A stretch of 64,000 bases of DNA. It comes from Alphaproteobacteria bacterium UBA1303 (GTDB lineage Bacteria > Pseudomonadota > Alphaproteobacteria > Micropepsales > Micropepsaceae). How positions within the stretch are numbered: position 1 is the stretch's first letter; each line of letters begins with the position of its first letter. The stretch is from contig DBTZ01000052.1 in NCBI GenBank assembly GCA_002307315.1, positions 21,361-85,360 on the forward strand. The letters are read 5' to 3'. Shown here piece by piece: positions 25,388 through 36,100 of this stretch. The position numbers and the translations under genes were made by a program. The notes beneath the pieces were generated by a model, which did not search any database, had not been told where the DNA came from, and saw only the letters and a program-made list of their open reading frames with translations.

Positions 25388-26803
25388 CTATTTCGACTCG
25401 GCCAATGCCGTCAGCGCATCGGCCACGGCGGCGGTCAGTTTTTTTGCCGTCGGTATATGCAGAAATTCGTTGGGACCGTGGGCGTTCGCCTTCGGTCCGA
25501 GCACGCCCGAGATTAGAAACTGCGCGGCGGGAAATTTGCGACCCAGTTCCGCCATAAAAGGGATCGAGCCGCCTTCGCCCATATAGGCGACCGGATGGCC
25601 GAAATACGCTTGCGAAGCTCCATTCAGCGTTTCGGTAAGCCACGCGGGCATCGACGGGGCGTTCCATCCCGCTTGTCCGGCTTCGGTTTCGAAGGTTACG
25701 ACGGCATCGTAGGGCGAATCGCGTTCCAGCGCATTTTTCAGCGCCGCCACGGCCTTGTCCGCATCGCAAGAAGGCGGCAGCCGCAAGCTGAGCTTGGCGA
25801 CGGTTTCCGGCAACAGCACATTGCCGGCGGCCTCCGGTTTAGGGTACCCGTCGATGGCGATTACCGCAAGCTGCGGGCGCCACGTGCGGTTGAGGATCAG
25901 CTCCACAGGCGATGTCGCCATCGGCCGGGTATTGCCGGCGAACGGCAGTTTTTTCGATATTTCATTGCCCATGATCTCGGCGCAGGCGCGCGCCTGTTCC
26001 AGCCGCTCGGCCGGAATTTCAACGGCGCAGCCTTCGAGCAGAATGGCGCCGCTGGTCGCGTCCTCGATCCGCGATAAAAGTTGCCGCAGGATGCGGAACG
26101 ACGAAGGCACCAATCCGCCGGCATCGCCCGAATGAAGCCCTTCGGTCAGAACTTTGACGCATAACGTCCCCGCCGCGATGCCGCGTAAAGAGGTGGTCAG
26201 CCACAACCGGTCGTAATCGCCGCAGCCCGAATCGAGCGCCACGATCAGGTCCGGCACCTTGATGCGATCGGCCAGAATGTCGATGTAATGGGTGAGATCC
26301 GGCGAACCGCTCTCTTCGCCCGCCTCGATAACGATGGTTGCACGCGGGTAGCGAAGACGCTGCGAAGCGAGGGCGAGCAGCGAAATCAGCGATGCAAACA
26401 TGGCATAGCCGTCGTCGGCCCCGCCGCGGCCGTAGAGTTTGTCGGCTTTGATCGCCGGGGTCCACGGCCCGGTCCAGTCGAACCAGCCGGTGACGCCGGG
26501 CTGCTTGTCGAGATGACCGTACATCAGCACATTGCCTGCGCCGGTTCCGGGAACCTCGATCAGCAGCAGCGGCGTGCGGTCCTTTTCGCGCACGATCTCG
26601 ACCGTCGCGCCCGGCAGAACCTTGATCTTCTCCCTTGCCCAAGCTTCGAACAGCCGTACCGCTTTCTCGATATGCCCGTGCTCCGCCCAATCGGGATCGA
26701 ACATCTGCGAAATGTTGGGAATGCGGATGTAGTCCTGCAACGTCGGGATCGCGTCCGCGTCCCACAGCGTATCGACGAAAGTCTTCAAGGCCGGATCGTT
26801 CAT
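25388..26803 (-). CDS. M20-family metallopeptidase (dipeptidase/CNDP-like)
   Basis: Zinc-dependent peptidase of 471 residues from the M20 family, CNDP dipeptidase-like branch. Motifs: VLMYGHLDKQP (first metal His and Asp), YGRGGADDGYAM (bridging Asp), EAGEESGSPDL (catalytic and metal Glu), GLHSGDAGG in the dimerisation region, and HGPNEFLHI near the C-terminus (last His). The ATG at 26803 gives MNDPALKTFVDTLWD; an in-frame start 69 bases upstream overlaps the terminator region and is rejected. Likely cleaves di- or tripeptides in the cytosol. Confidence 0.9.
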   Translation of the reverse strand: MNDPALKTFVDTLWDADAIPTLQDYIRIPNISQMFDPDWAEHGHIEKAVRLFEAWAREKIKVLPGATVEIVREKDRTPLLLIEVPGTGAGNVLMYGHLDKQPGVTGWFDWTGPWTPAIKADKLYGRGGADDGYAMFASLISLLALASQRLRYPRATIVIEAGEESGSPDLTHYIDILADRIKVPDLIVALDSGCGDYDRLWLTTSLRGIAAGTLCVKVLTEGLHSGDAGGLVPSSFRILRQLLSRIEDATSGAILLEGCAVEIPAERLEQARACAEIMGNEISKKLPFAGNTRPMATSPVELILNRTWRPQLAVIAIDGYPKPEAAGNVLLPETVAKLSLRLPPSCDADKAVAALKNALERDSPYDAVVTFETEAGQAGWNAPSMPAWLTETLNGASQAYFGHPVAYMGEGGSIPFMAELGRKFPAAQFLISGVLGPKANAHGPNEFLHIPTAKKLTAAVADALTALAESK

Positions 26804-26827
26804 AAGCAGCTCACCGTGGCGCATTCC

Positions 26828-26870
26828 GAAAAGAAAAGGGGCATGACCCGTATGTGTCGGATCATGCCCC
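26828..26870 (-). terminator. Rho-independent terminator for the malic enzyme gene
   Basis: Two 13-base arms (26838-26850 and 26858-26870) pair with a single mismatch around GGGGCATGA/TCATGCCCC. On the minus strand the stem is followed by TTTTCTTTTC, and it lies about 65 bases after the malic enzyme stop. Confidence 0.85.
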
Positions 26871-26935
26871 AAAACGGCGGCAGTTTCACAAAAAAGCTTG
26901 CCCGGTGCCGCGCCGGATCGTTTGTCCGTCAGTCT

Positions 26936-28228
26936 TTATTTGACCGCGTTCAGACGCGCCGCCAGTTGGGCGTGATAGGCGTCGAAATCCTTGATCGGCT
27001 TTTGCGCTACGCCGGAGTCCATGGCGGCTTTGGCCACTGCCGAAGAAACGCGGATGATCAGGCGCGAATCGAACGGCGCCGGAATGATGTATTCGGGCCC
27101 ATAGGATAGTTTCTTGCCGTAGGCTTGCTCCACCTCTTCCGGCACTTTTTCGCGAGCCAGTTCGGCCAAGGCGTAAACCGCCGCAATTTTCATATCTTCG
27201 TTGATGGTGGTTGCCCGCACGTCGAGCGCACCGCGGAAGATATAGGGGAAGCCGAGCACGTTGTTGACTTGGTTGGGATAGTCGCTGCGCCCGGTGGCGA
27301 CGATGGCGTCGGGGCAGGCGGCTTTGGCTTCTTCCGGAGTGATTTCCGGATCGGGGTTGGCCATCGCGAAGATGATCGGCTTCGGCGCCATGGTCTTGAC
27401 CATTTCCTGGGTCACCGCGCCCTTGGCCGACAACCCATAGAAGAGGTCGGCGCCCTTCAGGGCATCGGCCAACGTGCGGGCGGACGTCTCGACCGCATGC
27501 TTTTCCTTCCACTTGTTCATGCCAGACGTGCGGCCCTTGTAGATCACGCCCTTGGTGTCGCAGAGAATGGCGTTTTCGTCGGGCAGGCCCATCTTCTTCA
27601 GAAGTTCGAGGCAGGCGATGCCGGCCGCACCGGCGCCGTTGACCACCACCTTGGTGGTTTTCAACTCGCGGCCCGTCAGATGCAGCGCGTTGACCACACC
27701 GGCCGAGGAAACGATGGCGGTGCCGTGCTGATCGTCGTGAAACACCGGGATCGGCATGATTTCGCGGAGCTTCTGTTCGATGACGAAGCAGTCCGGCCCC
27801 TTGATGTCTTCGAGGTTGATACCCCCGAAGGACGGGCCTAAGTATTTCACCGAATTGATGAATTCTTCAATGTCGGTGGTGTCGACCTCTAGGTCGATGG
27901 TGTCGACGCCGGCAAAGCGCTTGAACAGCACCGCTTTGCCTTCCATCACCGGCTTTGAGGCCAGCGCGCCTAGGTTGCCGAGGCCGAGAATGGCGGTGCC
28001 GTTGGAGATCACCGCCACCAAATTGCCTTTCGAGGTGTAGTCGTAGACCGTTTCGGGCTTTTCGGCGATCGCACGCACCGGTGCGGCAACGCCCGGCGAA
28101 TAGGCTAAGCTCAAATCATATTGGTTTTTCATTGGCTTGGTCGGCACAATGGCGATCTTGCCGGGCTGACCCTGGCAATGGTAGCGCAGCGATTCTTCGT
28201 CAATCTTAGACAGGTGTTTGGTGTCCAT
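26936..28228 (-). CDS. maeB: NADP-type malic enzyme, short form
   Basis: Oxidative decarboxylation of malate to pyruvate with NAD(P). The 430-residue protein shows GKIAIVPTKPMKNQYDLSLAYSPGVA at its N-terminus, PVFHDDQHGTA (metal-binding Asp), the dinucleotide motif VVNGAGAAGIACLE and FAMANPDPEITPEEA. Only the malic enzyme and NAD-binding domains are present (about 420 residues). Many proteobacterial MaeB proteins carry a C-terminal phosphotransacetylase-like domain and reach about 760 residues; here the frame ends cleanly and a terminator follows. Divergent from mutS. Confidence 0.93.
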   Translation of the reverse strand: MDTKHLSKIDEESLRYHCQGQPGKIAIVPTKPMKNQYDLSLAYSPGVAAPVRAIAEKPETVYDYTSKGNLVAVISNGTAILGLGNLGALASKPVMEGKAVLFKRFAGVDTIDLEVDTTDIEEFINSVKYLGPSFGGINLEDIKGPDCFVIEQKLREIMPIPVFHDDQHGTAIVSSAGVVNALHLTGRELKTTKVVVNGAGAAGIACLELLKKMGLPDENAILCDTKGVIYKGRTSGMNKWKEKHAVETSARTLADALKGADLFYGLSAKGAVTQEMVKTMAPKPIIFAMANPDPEITPEEAKAACPDAIVATGRSDYPNQVNNVLGFPYIFRGALDVRATTINEDMKIAAVYALAELAREKVPEEVEQAYGKKLSYGPEYIIPAPFDSRLIIRVSSAVAKAAMDSGVAQKPIKDFDAYHAQLAARLNAVK

Positions 28229-28304
28229 TTTTTTCCACAGAATATATCATCTGGTCCGACTTATACTCCCGGCAAGGCCTTAGCAAAGCCGGTAGGTTTG
28301 ACGC

Positions 28305-30962
28305 ATGGATGAGACGTTTTCGCCGCCCGCCCCCGCCGGGGCCTCTGACGGTACGACGCCCTTGATGGCGCAATATCTGGAAATCAAAGCCCAGAACCCC
28401 GGTTACCTTTTGTTCTACCGGATGGGCGATTTCTACGAATTGTTCTTCGAGGATGCCGCCAAAGCGTCGGATGCGCTCGATATTGCCCTCACCCATCGCG
28501 GCAAACACTTGGGCGAAGACATCCCGATGTGCGGGGTGCCGATCCATGCGTCCGAGTCCTACCTTGAAAAGTTGATCCGCAAGGGGTTTCGCGTCGCCAT
28601 CTGCGAACAGGTGGAAGACCCGGCCGAGGCCAAAAAACGCGGCTATAAATCGGTGGTCCGGCGCGAGGTTATCCGCCTGGTCACTCCCGGCACCCTGACC
28701 GAGGATTCGCTGCTCGAACCTGCCAAAGCCAACATCCTGGCGGCGCTGGGGCGGGCGGGCGGCGAAATGGCGCTGGCCGCCGCCGACATGTCGGCAGGCT
28801 CGTTCACGGTGGCAAGGGTGGCGGCGCCGGATTTGGCGGTGGAGCTGGCTCGGCTGGCCCCGAGCGAACTTCTGGTGCCGCAAGATATTGCCGACGAAGG
28901 TCTTGTGGCCGATGGCATATGCCAAAACCTGACCGTATTGCCGGGAATATCGTTCGAATCCGCCGGTGGCGAGCGAACGCTGAAAGAATATTACAAGGTG
29001 ACCGAATTAAGCGGCTTTGGCACCTTTACCCGCGCCGAGCTTTCGGCGGCCGGTGCTCTGATCGCCTATCTCGAACTGACCCAGAAGGGAAAAATGCCGG
29101 CCCTGCAGCCGCTGGCGCAGGAAACCACCCACGCCTTCATGGCAATCGATGCGGCAACGCGGCGAAATCTCGAACTGGTGCAAACCCTTGCCGGGGAACG
29201 AAAAGGCAGCTTCTTGGCTGCCATCGACCGCAGCAAGACCGCTGCCGGTGCCCGGCTTTTGGCGGCGCGCCTCGCCGCGCCCTTGACCGACGTTGCCGAG
29301 ATCGTCCGCCGCCAGGAGGGGGTTCGCTTCTTCGCCCACGACAGCCTGACCCGCGACGAAATCCGTGGAATTCTGAGCGAAAGCCCCGACATTGCCCGCG
29401 CTCTGGCCCGCCTCTCGGTCGGCCGCGGCGGCCCACGCGATCTGGCGGCGTTAAGGGGCGGTGTTGGATGCGCCCGCTCCATCCGCGAAACCCTGGCGGG
29501 CGTATCGCCTCTTGGCGAGGCGGGCGCGGCGTTGGCGAAAATCACCCAAAGCCTGGCCGACGTTTCGATGCTGATCGCCAAATTGGAGCATTTTCTGATC
29601 GCCGAGCCGCCCTTTTTCGCTCGCGACGGCGGTTTCATCGCTTCCGGGGCATCTGCGCCGCTCGACGAACTTCGCTCGCTTCGCGACGAATCCAAGCGGG
29701 TGATTGCCGGCATGGAAGCGCGCCTGCGCGAAGAAACCGGCGTTCCTCTCAAAATCAAGCACAATGGCGTGCTCGGTTACTTCATAGAAGTGGCGACCAA
29801 TCATGCCGACAAGCTGATGGGCTTGGCCGCCTTCCGCCATCGTCAGACCATGGGCGGGGCGGTACGCTTTTCCACCGACGAGCTTTCCAGTCTTGCCAAC
29901 CGCATCAGCCAGGCCGCCGATCAGGCCATCGCGCTGGAACGGCAATTGTTCGACGAAATGGCGCAGGAAGCCTTGCGGGTGTTCGAGCCGTTGTCGCATC
30001 TGGCCGAGGCGCTGGCCGTGCTCGATGTCGCCGCAAGCTTCGGCGCTCTGGCGGTGGCGGAAAATCACGTCCGCCCCCTAGTCGACGCCTCCCGCGCTTT
30101 CGAGATCGTCCGCGCCCGCCATCCGGTGGTCGAGGCGGCGCTGAAGGCACAGCATGCCGGCTTTGTGCCTAACGATTGTGCCCTTCCCGGCGATAAGCGG
30201 CTGTGGCTGGTCACCGGCCCCAACATGGCAGGCAAATCGACCTTCCTGCGCCAAAACGCGCTGATCGCCATTCTCGCCCAGATCGGGGCGTTCGTGCCGG
30301 CCGAGACCGCCCATATCGGGGTGATCGACCGCTTGTTCAGCCGGGTGGGAGCGGGCGACGATTTGGCTGCCGGCCGTTCGACCTTCATGGTCGAAATGGT
30401 GGAAACCGCCGCCATCCTTAACCAAGCTACCGATAGAAGCCTCGTCATCCTCGACGAAATCGGCCGCGGCACCGCCACTTTCGACGGCCTCGCCATTGCC
30501 TGGGCCACCGCCGAGCATCTGGCGGGAAAAAACAAATCCCGCGCCTTGTTCGCCACCCATTATCACGAACTGACCGCGCTGGCCGAACGGATGGGCGGCA
30601 TTGCCTGCGTCACCATGCGGGTGAGGGAATGGAACGACACCATCGTCTTCCTGCATGAGGTTGTGCCGGGAGTGGCCGACCGCTCCTACGGCATTCATGT
30701 GGCAAAGCTGGCCGGCCTGCCCGACGATGTGGTGGCGCGCGCCAAGGAGGTGCTGGCCGCGCTGGAAGAGGGCAAAGAAGGCCATAAGCCATTGGCACGG
30801 ATCGACGATCTGCCGCTGTTTGCTCCCTTGCATCGGCCCCTGCCCGCCCACCCCAAGCAAAATGCCGTGGAAGACGCGTTGAAAGCCGTCGATCCGGACG
30901 CTCTCACTCCCAAGCAGGCGTTGGAAATGCTATACGCGCTGAAAGCCAAGCTGAAGCCATGA
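28305..30962 (+). CDS. mutS: DNA mismatch repair protein MutS
   Basis: Recognises mismatches and loops in the MutS-MutL repair path. The 885-residue protein has the mismatch-contacting GDFYELF at residues 41-47 (Phe43, Glu45), a connector and lever/clamp region, and the ABC-type ATPase. The ATPase carries TGPNMAGKSTFLRQ (Walker A), STFMVEM, LVILDEIGRGTATFDG (Walker B) and ATHYHELTAL. A helix-turn-helix dimer region and the C-terminal tail (LTPKQALEMLYALK) follow. Full length. Its last four bases overlap the universal stress gene. Confidence 0.98.
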   Translation: MDETFSPPAPAGASDGTTPLMAQYLEIKAQNPGYLLFYRMGDFYELFFEDAAKASDALDIALTHRGKHLGEDIPMCGVPIHASESYLEKLIRKGFRVAICEQVEDPAEAKKRGYKSVVRREVIRLVTPGTLTEDSLLEPAKANILAALGRAGGEMALAAADMSAGSFTVARVAAPDLAVELARLAPSELLVPQDIADEGLVADGICQNLTVLPGISFESAGGERTLKEYYKVTELSGFGTFTRAELSAAGALIAYLELTQKGKMPALQPLAQETTHAFMAIDAATRRNLELVQTLAGERKGSFLAAIDRSKTAAGARLLAARLAAPLTDVAEIVRRQEGVRFFAHDSLTRDEIRGILSESPDIARALARLSVGRGGPRDLAALRGGVGCARSIRETLAGVSPLGEAGAALAKITQSLADVSMLIAKLEHFLIAEPPFFARDGGFIASGASAPLDELRSLRDESKRVIAGMEARLREETGVPLKIKHNGVLGYFIEVATNHADKLMGLAAFRHRQTMGGAVRFSTDELSSLANRISQAADQAIALERQLFDEMAQEALRVFEPLSHLAEALAVLDVAASFGALAVAENHVRPLVDASRAFEIVRARHPVVEAALKAQHAGFVPNDCALPGDKRLWLVTGPNMAGKSTFLRQNALIAILAQIGAFVPAETAHIGVIDRLFSRVGAGDDLAAGRSTFMVEMVETAAILNQATDRSLVILDEIGRGTATFDGLAIAWATAEHLAGKNKSRALFATHYHELTALAERMGGIACVTMRVREWNDTIVFLHEVVPGVADRSYGIHVAKLAGLPDDVVARAKEVLAALEEGKEGHKPLARIDDLPLFAPLHRPLPAHPKQNAVEDALKAVDPDALTPKQALEMLYALKAKLKP

Positions 30963-31429
30963 GCGATCCCATACTTCGACCGCGCAAATTCCTGGTGGTG
31001 GTCGACAAAACCCCCGAATGCCGGGTGGCGTTGCGCTATGCCGCCCGCCGGGCGCTGCACACCGACGGACGGGTGACGCTTCTGTGCGTCGCCGAACCGG
31101 CCGACTTCCAGCAATGGAAAGGGGTCGAGGATCTTATGCGCGACGAGGCTCATCGCGAGGCCGAGGCCCGCGCTTACGCCGCCGCCGGCATCATCAACGA
31201 TATTTCCGGCACCCTGCCCGAAATCCTCATCGAGCATGGCGAACCGCAGGCCGTGCTGTTCGATCTGGTCTCCCGCGATAAGGATATTTCCATCCTGGTT
31301 CTGGCCTCCGGCACCTCGAAACAGGGGCCAGGCCCGCTGGTTTCGCTGTTTGCCGGCTCGGTTCAACCTATCCCCGTCACCATCGTGCCGGGAAACCTCA
31401 GCGACGATGGGGTCGACGCTTTGGCATAA
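30959..31429 (+). CDS. Universal stress protein (UspA family)
   Basis: 156-residue protein with the Usp alpha/beta fold: FLVVVDKTPECRVALRYAARRA at the start, ILIEHGEPQAVLFDL in the middle, and a hydrophobic SILVLASG strand. The usual ATP-binding G-2X-G-9X-G(S/T) motif is only loosely present (SGTSKQGPGPLVSLFAGS), so nucleotide binding is uncertain. It overlaps mutS by four bases and is likely cotranscribed with it. Confidence 0.85.
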   Translation: MSDPILRPRKFLVVVDKTPECRVALRYAARRALHTDGRVTLLCVAEPADFQQWKGVEDLMRDEAHREAEARAYAAAGIINDISGTLPEILIEHGEPQAVLFDLVSRDKDISILVLASGTSKQGPGPLVSLFAGSVQPIPVTIVPGNLSDDGVDALA

Positions 31430-31611
31430 TTCGAACCGTCGGGCCGCAGCGCGATCGTTTTTGTCTTCCTCGGGCTATCGGGCGGCGCGGCCCCGCAGCC
31501 GCTTCTCGGATAAGGAATGCGGAAATTAAATTTTCATTTTGCCGCACGGCGGCTCGCCTCTTGCGCCTGCGGCCTTCCTGGTGTTGAAACGCCGTGAAAG
31601 GCAAGGAAGCC

Positions 31612-33009
31612 ATGGGCAAGACGCTGTACGACAAGATCTGGGACGCACATCTGGTGCATGCCGAGGAGGGGCAATCCAGCCTCATCTACATCGACCGCCA
31701 CTTGGTGCATGAAGTCACCAGCCCTCAGGCGTTCGAGGGCTTGCGCACCGCCGGGCGGCGGTTGCGCCGGCCGGAGCTGACGCTTGCCGTGGCCGACCAC
31801 AACGTGCCCACCAAGGATCGCGCCAAGGGCATCGAGAATCCCGAATCCCGTGCGCAAGTCGAGGCCCTGGCCAAGAACACCGCCGATTTCGGCGTCGAGT
31901 ATTTCGGCATGGACGACGTCCGCCAAGGCGTCTGCCACATCGTCGGCCCCGAGCAGGGCTGGACGTTGCCGGGCGTCACTATGGTCTGCGGCGATTCCCA
32001 TACCTCGACCCACGGCGCCTTCGGAGCGCTGGCCTTCGGCATCGGAACATCCGAGGTCGAACATGTGCTGGCGACCCAAACCTTGCTCTCGCCCAAATCC
32101 AAGAACATGCGGATCACGGTGAAGGGCACGCTTCCCGTCGGCGTCACCGCCAAGGATATGGCGCTGGCCGTCATCGCCCACATCGGCACCGCCGGCGGCA
32201 CCGGCTATGTGATCGAGTATGCCGGCGAAGCCGTGCGCGCCCTGTCGATGGAGGGGCGGATGACCTTGTGCAACCTCACCATCGAGGGCGGCGCCCGTTC
32301 CGGCCTGATCGCGCCGGACGAGACCACCTTTTCATACATCAAGGGCCGGGCGCGGGCGCCCAAGGCCGCAGCGTTCGAGGCGGCGGTCAATTACTGGAAG
32401 ACGCTGAAGTCGGACCCCGATGCGCATTTCGATGCCGAGATCGAACTCGACGCGGCGGCAATAGCGCCCTTCGTCACCTGGGGCACCTCGCCCGAGCAGG
32501 GCCTGCCGATCACCGGCTCGGTTCCCGATCCGGCGAGCTTCGCCGACGAGAACAAGCGGGCGGGGGCGGAACGCGCGCTGGCCTATATGGATTTGAAGCC
32601 GGGAACCAAACTGACCGACATCAAAATCGACCGCGTGTTCATCGGTTCCTGCACCAACGGGCGGATCGAGGATTTGCGCGCCGCCGCCGCCATCGCCAAG
32701 GGCAAAAAGGTTGCCGCGCATGTCGGCGCGATGGTGGTCCCCGGCTCTGGCTTGGTGAAGGATCAGGCCGAAGAAGAAGGTCTCGATAAGATCTTCATCG
32801 AAGCCGGCTTCGACTGGCGCGAACCGGGCTGCTCGATGTGCCTCGCCATGAACGCCGACAAGCTGTCGCCGGGCGAGCGTTGCGCCTCGACCTCGAACCG
32901 CAACTTCGAAGGCCGTCAGGGCCGCGGCGGGCGCACCCATCTGGTGTCTCCGGCCATGGCCGCAGCAGCAGCCATCGCCGGGCATCTGACGGACGTGCGG
33001 GAGTTTTAG
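31612..33009 (+). CDS. leuC: 3-isopropylmalate dehydratase large subunit
   Basis: Aconitase-family isomerase of leucine synthesis; works with LeuD. The 465-residue protein contains the [4Fe-4S] ligands Cys347 (IGSCTNGRIEDL), Cys407 and Cys410 (CSMCLAMN), plus VADHNVPT, CGDSHTSTHGAFG and SNRNFEGRQGRGGRTHL. The ATG at 31612 is preferred over an in-frame GTG at 31594 because AAGGA lies just upstream and it gives the family start MGKTLYDKIWDAH. leuD is not next to it; repeats begin at the stop codon. Confidence 0.96.
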   Translation: MGKTLYDKIWDAHLVHAEEGQSSLIYIDRHLVHEVTSPQAFEGLRTAGRRLRRPELTLAVADHNVPTKDRAKGIENPESRAQVEALAKNTADFGVEYFGMDDVRQGVCHIVGPEQGWTLPGVTMVCGDSHTSTHGAFGALAFGIGTSEVEHVLATQTLLSPKSKNMRITVKGTLPVGVTAKDMALAVIAHIGTAGGTGYVIEYAGEAVRALSMEGRMTLCNLTIEGGARSGLIAPDETTFSYIKGRARAPKAAAFEAAVNYWKTLKSDPDAHFDAEIELDAAAIAPFVTWGTSPEQGLPITGSVPDPASFADENKRAGAERALAYMDLKPGTKLTDIKIDRVFIGSCTNGRIEDLRAAAAIAKGKKVAAHVGAMVVPGSGLVKDQAEEEGLDKIFIEAGFDWREPGCSMCLAMNADKLSPGERCASTSNRNFEGRQGRGGRTHLVSPAMAAAAAIAGHLTDVREF

Positions 33010-33180
33010 AGCATTTCACTGTTTCGCGAAAAACCCTGAAATGCTCTAACTCCTTGTTTTGTCGCGCTTCATACCCGAAAACCGGATTCCACTTTTCGGT
33101 GAAGCGCTCTAGCTACTTGTTTTGTCGCGCTTCATACCCGAAAATCGGTTTTCGCTTTTTTTTTCCGAAACGCCCATTCA
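33006..33180 (+). repeat. Repeat family A: composite palindromic repeat, one full plus one half copy
   Basis: An inverted repeat TTAGAGCATTTCA / TGAAATGCTCTAA (33006-33018, 33037-33049) is followed by TTGTTTTGTCGCGCTTCATA and a second hairpin ending GCGCTCTA near 33110. The TTGTTTTGTCGC half then repeats with a 63-base period (33054 and 33117; 28 bases identical). The first arm includes the leuC stop codon. The same architecture recurs at 36604-36705 and, in part, 46538-46597. It may also act as the leuC terminator. Confidence 0.85.
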
Positions 33181-36100
33181 GCGATGCGGCCGCGAATACG
33201 CGTTGGGCGCACCGGGCGTGGGAAGATCGGCGGCGACAGACGCCCCGCCCGCATGCGCTTTGGCCAAAGCCGCGGTGAGGGTGATGCCCGTACCGGATAC
33301 CTCGGCGCCGACCGCGTGGGCGAATTTAAGCGGCGAGCCGACCGTAATCCGCGCTCCGGTCCAACCGTTATTGGCGGTAACGACCGTAGCCGTCTCGGCG
33401 CCTGTACCGCTGCCGATAACAACGGTCTGCCCATTGGTGAAATCCCGCGCGTCGGCGACCGAAATAGCGGTAGCCCCCGCCTCGGATGCCGTCCGTAATT
33501 TTGTGACACCGGCCGTACCGATCGCAGCGATGATAGCGGTTTCGGTATTCTCGTCGGCATCGACAATCACACGCTGACCGGCCGAGAAGCCCAAAACATT
33601 GGCCACCTTGATATTGTTCGCGCCTTGCGGCGAACCTGCCGGCAACGTGGTTGCCGTCTGGGTGACAAAATCCGTGCAGTTGGTGTCGGTATCGAAACCG
33701 TCGGGGAACCGGCCCGCACTACTGTCGGTTGCGATGCGATTGATCGGCGGCCAGCCGCCGATCACCCCCGGTGCCGTCACTTGGCACCTCTCTGGGCCGG
33801 ATACCGCCTGGTGATAACCCTCGGAAGCCCAAGGATCGACGAGGTTGCCGTAGTTCAGGCTGTCGACGACATGGCCGGAACCGTCGCGCAGCACCATAGC
33901 GCCGGCACTCGCCGCCAGGACGGGGCCGCCGAACCACTGGTTGGGCGCCTTCTTTTCCCGATAGCCCGCGGTCTTGACCGAACCGTCCTGCACGACCGCA
34001 TCGATGGCGTGGCTCTTCGTCAAAGGCTTATCGAGCGCGATGCCGGTGCCGAGCGGCAGCACGGGTTCGTTGCTCGAATGGGCAAAGGCCGAGGCGGGGG
34101 TAAAGCCGATCCCCGTGCCGCGCGCACTGAACGGCAAATTATCGGCATGGGCAAATTTCAGCGGTGCGGCGAGTTCGAGGCCCGTGCCCGGCGCGACCGC
34201 ATCTTCCTCGGCGATGTGGGACGCGGCAAGCACCGGGGTAACACTCACATTGGTGCCCCCGGGACCGCCGGCAGCGATAGCCGTAACCGTGACCAATTGC
34301 CGGTTCGACGGCATACCGACGGCGAGTTTGTCGCCGACGGCAAAACCGCGGGCATCGCGCACCTTGATATCGCTTGCCCCGGCGGCCGCGTTCGCCGCCA
34401 GAACCGTGCGACTGCCCGCCGTGCCGACGCTTTTGACCGTCACGGTCTCGATGCCGTGGCCGACACTGTCGATGTCGAGCCGGATTCGGTCGCCGGGCGA
34501 TATGCTGGCAACGGAAGTTACCTTGATGTTGGTTGCGCCGGCGGGCGCATCCGCCGCCAGGAAGGCCTGGGTGCCGGGCTTGCCGACCGCCGTAACCGTA
34601 ACCACTTCGTATTTCTCGACATCGCGCCCAACGGCAGGATAGGTCGCGCCATAGCCGATCGCCATTTTTTCGCCAACCGTAAAGCCCGCGATGTCGGCAA
34701 CCGGAACATTCGTCGAACCGGCCGGAATGGTGATCACCGGGCCTTCGGGAAGCGGCTGCCACAGCGTGGTCGGACGGCCCGCCGCCGTACCGAGGCGGGC
34801 GATCTTACGGGTTTCCACGGCGGCACCGGTATCGATGGCGACCGCATCGCCTTCCTTCATGCCGTCGATGCTGCGGACATTGACGACGGCATCGCCCGCT
34901 TGCGCCGAAACCGCCAGACCGGAGTTGGAAAGGCCGAGCAGATAAAAGCCGTGCGGTGCCAGCTTGGTTTTGGCCGGAACCGTCACCGACGAGAAAATCG
35001 CTTCTTCGGTCGGATGCTGCGTCAGGCTCCAATGGGAGATGTCGACGGCTTTGGCTCCGGCGTTGTACAGCTCGATGAACGCATTGGTGGTGTTGGCCGA
35101 GCCGTCGCTGATGCGAAACTCGTTGATCTTGACCGGGCTGACGTTGCGCACCTTCTCGGCCGCAAATTCGGTTTTCTGTTCGCCGTTTGCCGTCCAGGCC
35201 GCCTGGGCGACGAGGTCGCCGTTGAACGCCGCCGGACCCGAGGTGACGGTAAAGTTCGCACTGACGCTTGCCCCCGGCGCGATCGCATCCGCGAACACCT
35301 TGGCAGACTGCTTCGATCCCGCCGCGACGGCCTTCCAGCCCTTGGGCAGGACGAGATTCAACGTAAGGCCGGAAACGGGCGCACCGGTGGTGTTGGCGAA
35401 CGTCACCGTGGCGGCTTGCGACGAACCCGGCGCAAAGGTCTGCAGCCCCGGCGAGGTTGCGGTTGCCGAAGCGGGCGTCACGCTTAAGCGCGGCACGTCG
35501 TATTTGGCGGCCACGATATTGGCCTGCACCGCTTGGTCGGTGTCGTGCGACGGGTAGGTGCCTGCGGCCGTCATTGCCCCTTCGTAGAAGGTGCCCTGCG
35601 AACCGTTGGAATTGTCGCCGCCGTTGCCGAGCAGAATGGCTCCTTGCTTGCGCATCGGATCGTAAGTGGCATCGATCCGCGGCCCGTCATATATGACCGA
35701 CAACGGACCCTGGCGCGAATCGCCTCCCAGCGTGGCCCAATGATGCGGCTTACCCTTGGCGATGGCGGTCACGAAACGCCACGCGATGTTTTCGAGCTTG
35801 GAACAAAGCTTCGACTTGTCCTCGTTGACGCAACCGACGAGGTTGTTTTCCTGATCGGTCATGATCCACGGACCGGGCGGGTTGCCGTGATACCAATACG
35901 GCGCATTGCCGAAATAGGTCGTTTCCATGGTGCCGTTGCCGTCGTCGCGGCTGTCGATCTCGGCATTGCCGTAATCGAAACAGCAGCCCGCGTTGTAGTG
36001 CTTGCCGTTGATGACCCAGTATTGGCCCTGCGCCTGATCGTCGACGGCCGTGCCCTTGGCATCGTTGAGGCGAAGCCCCATGCCCGGCGCGATGAAAACG

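Noticed and set aside
33054..33144. CRISPR-like direct repeat (28 bases repeated at 63-base spacing)
   Set aside because: Only two units, the spacer-like part is also partly repeated, no cas genes, and the same unit occurs singly elsewhere; it is an intergenic palindromic repeat.
33625..35487. A 620-codon plus-strand frame opposite the GH54 gene
   Set aside because: Arginine- and glycine-rich antisense shadow; the minus strand has a signal peptide and GH54 motifs.
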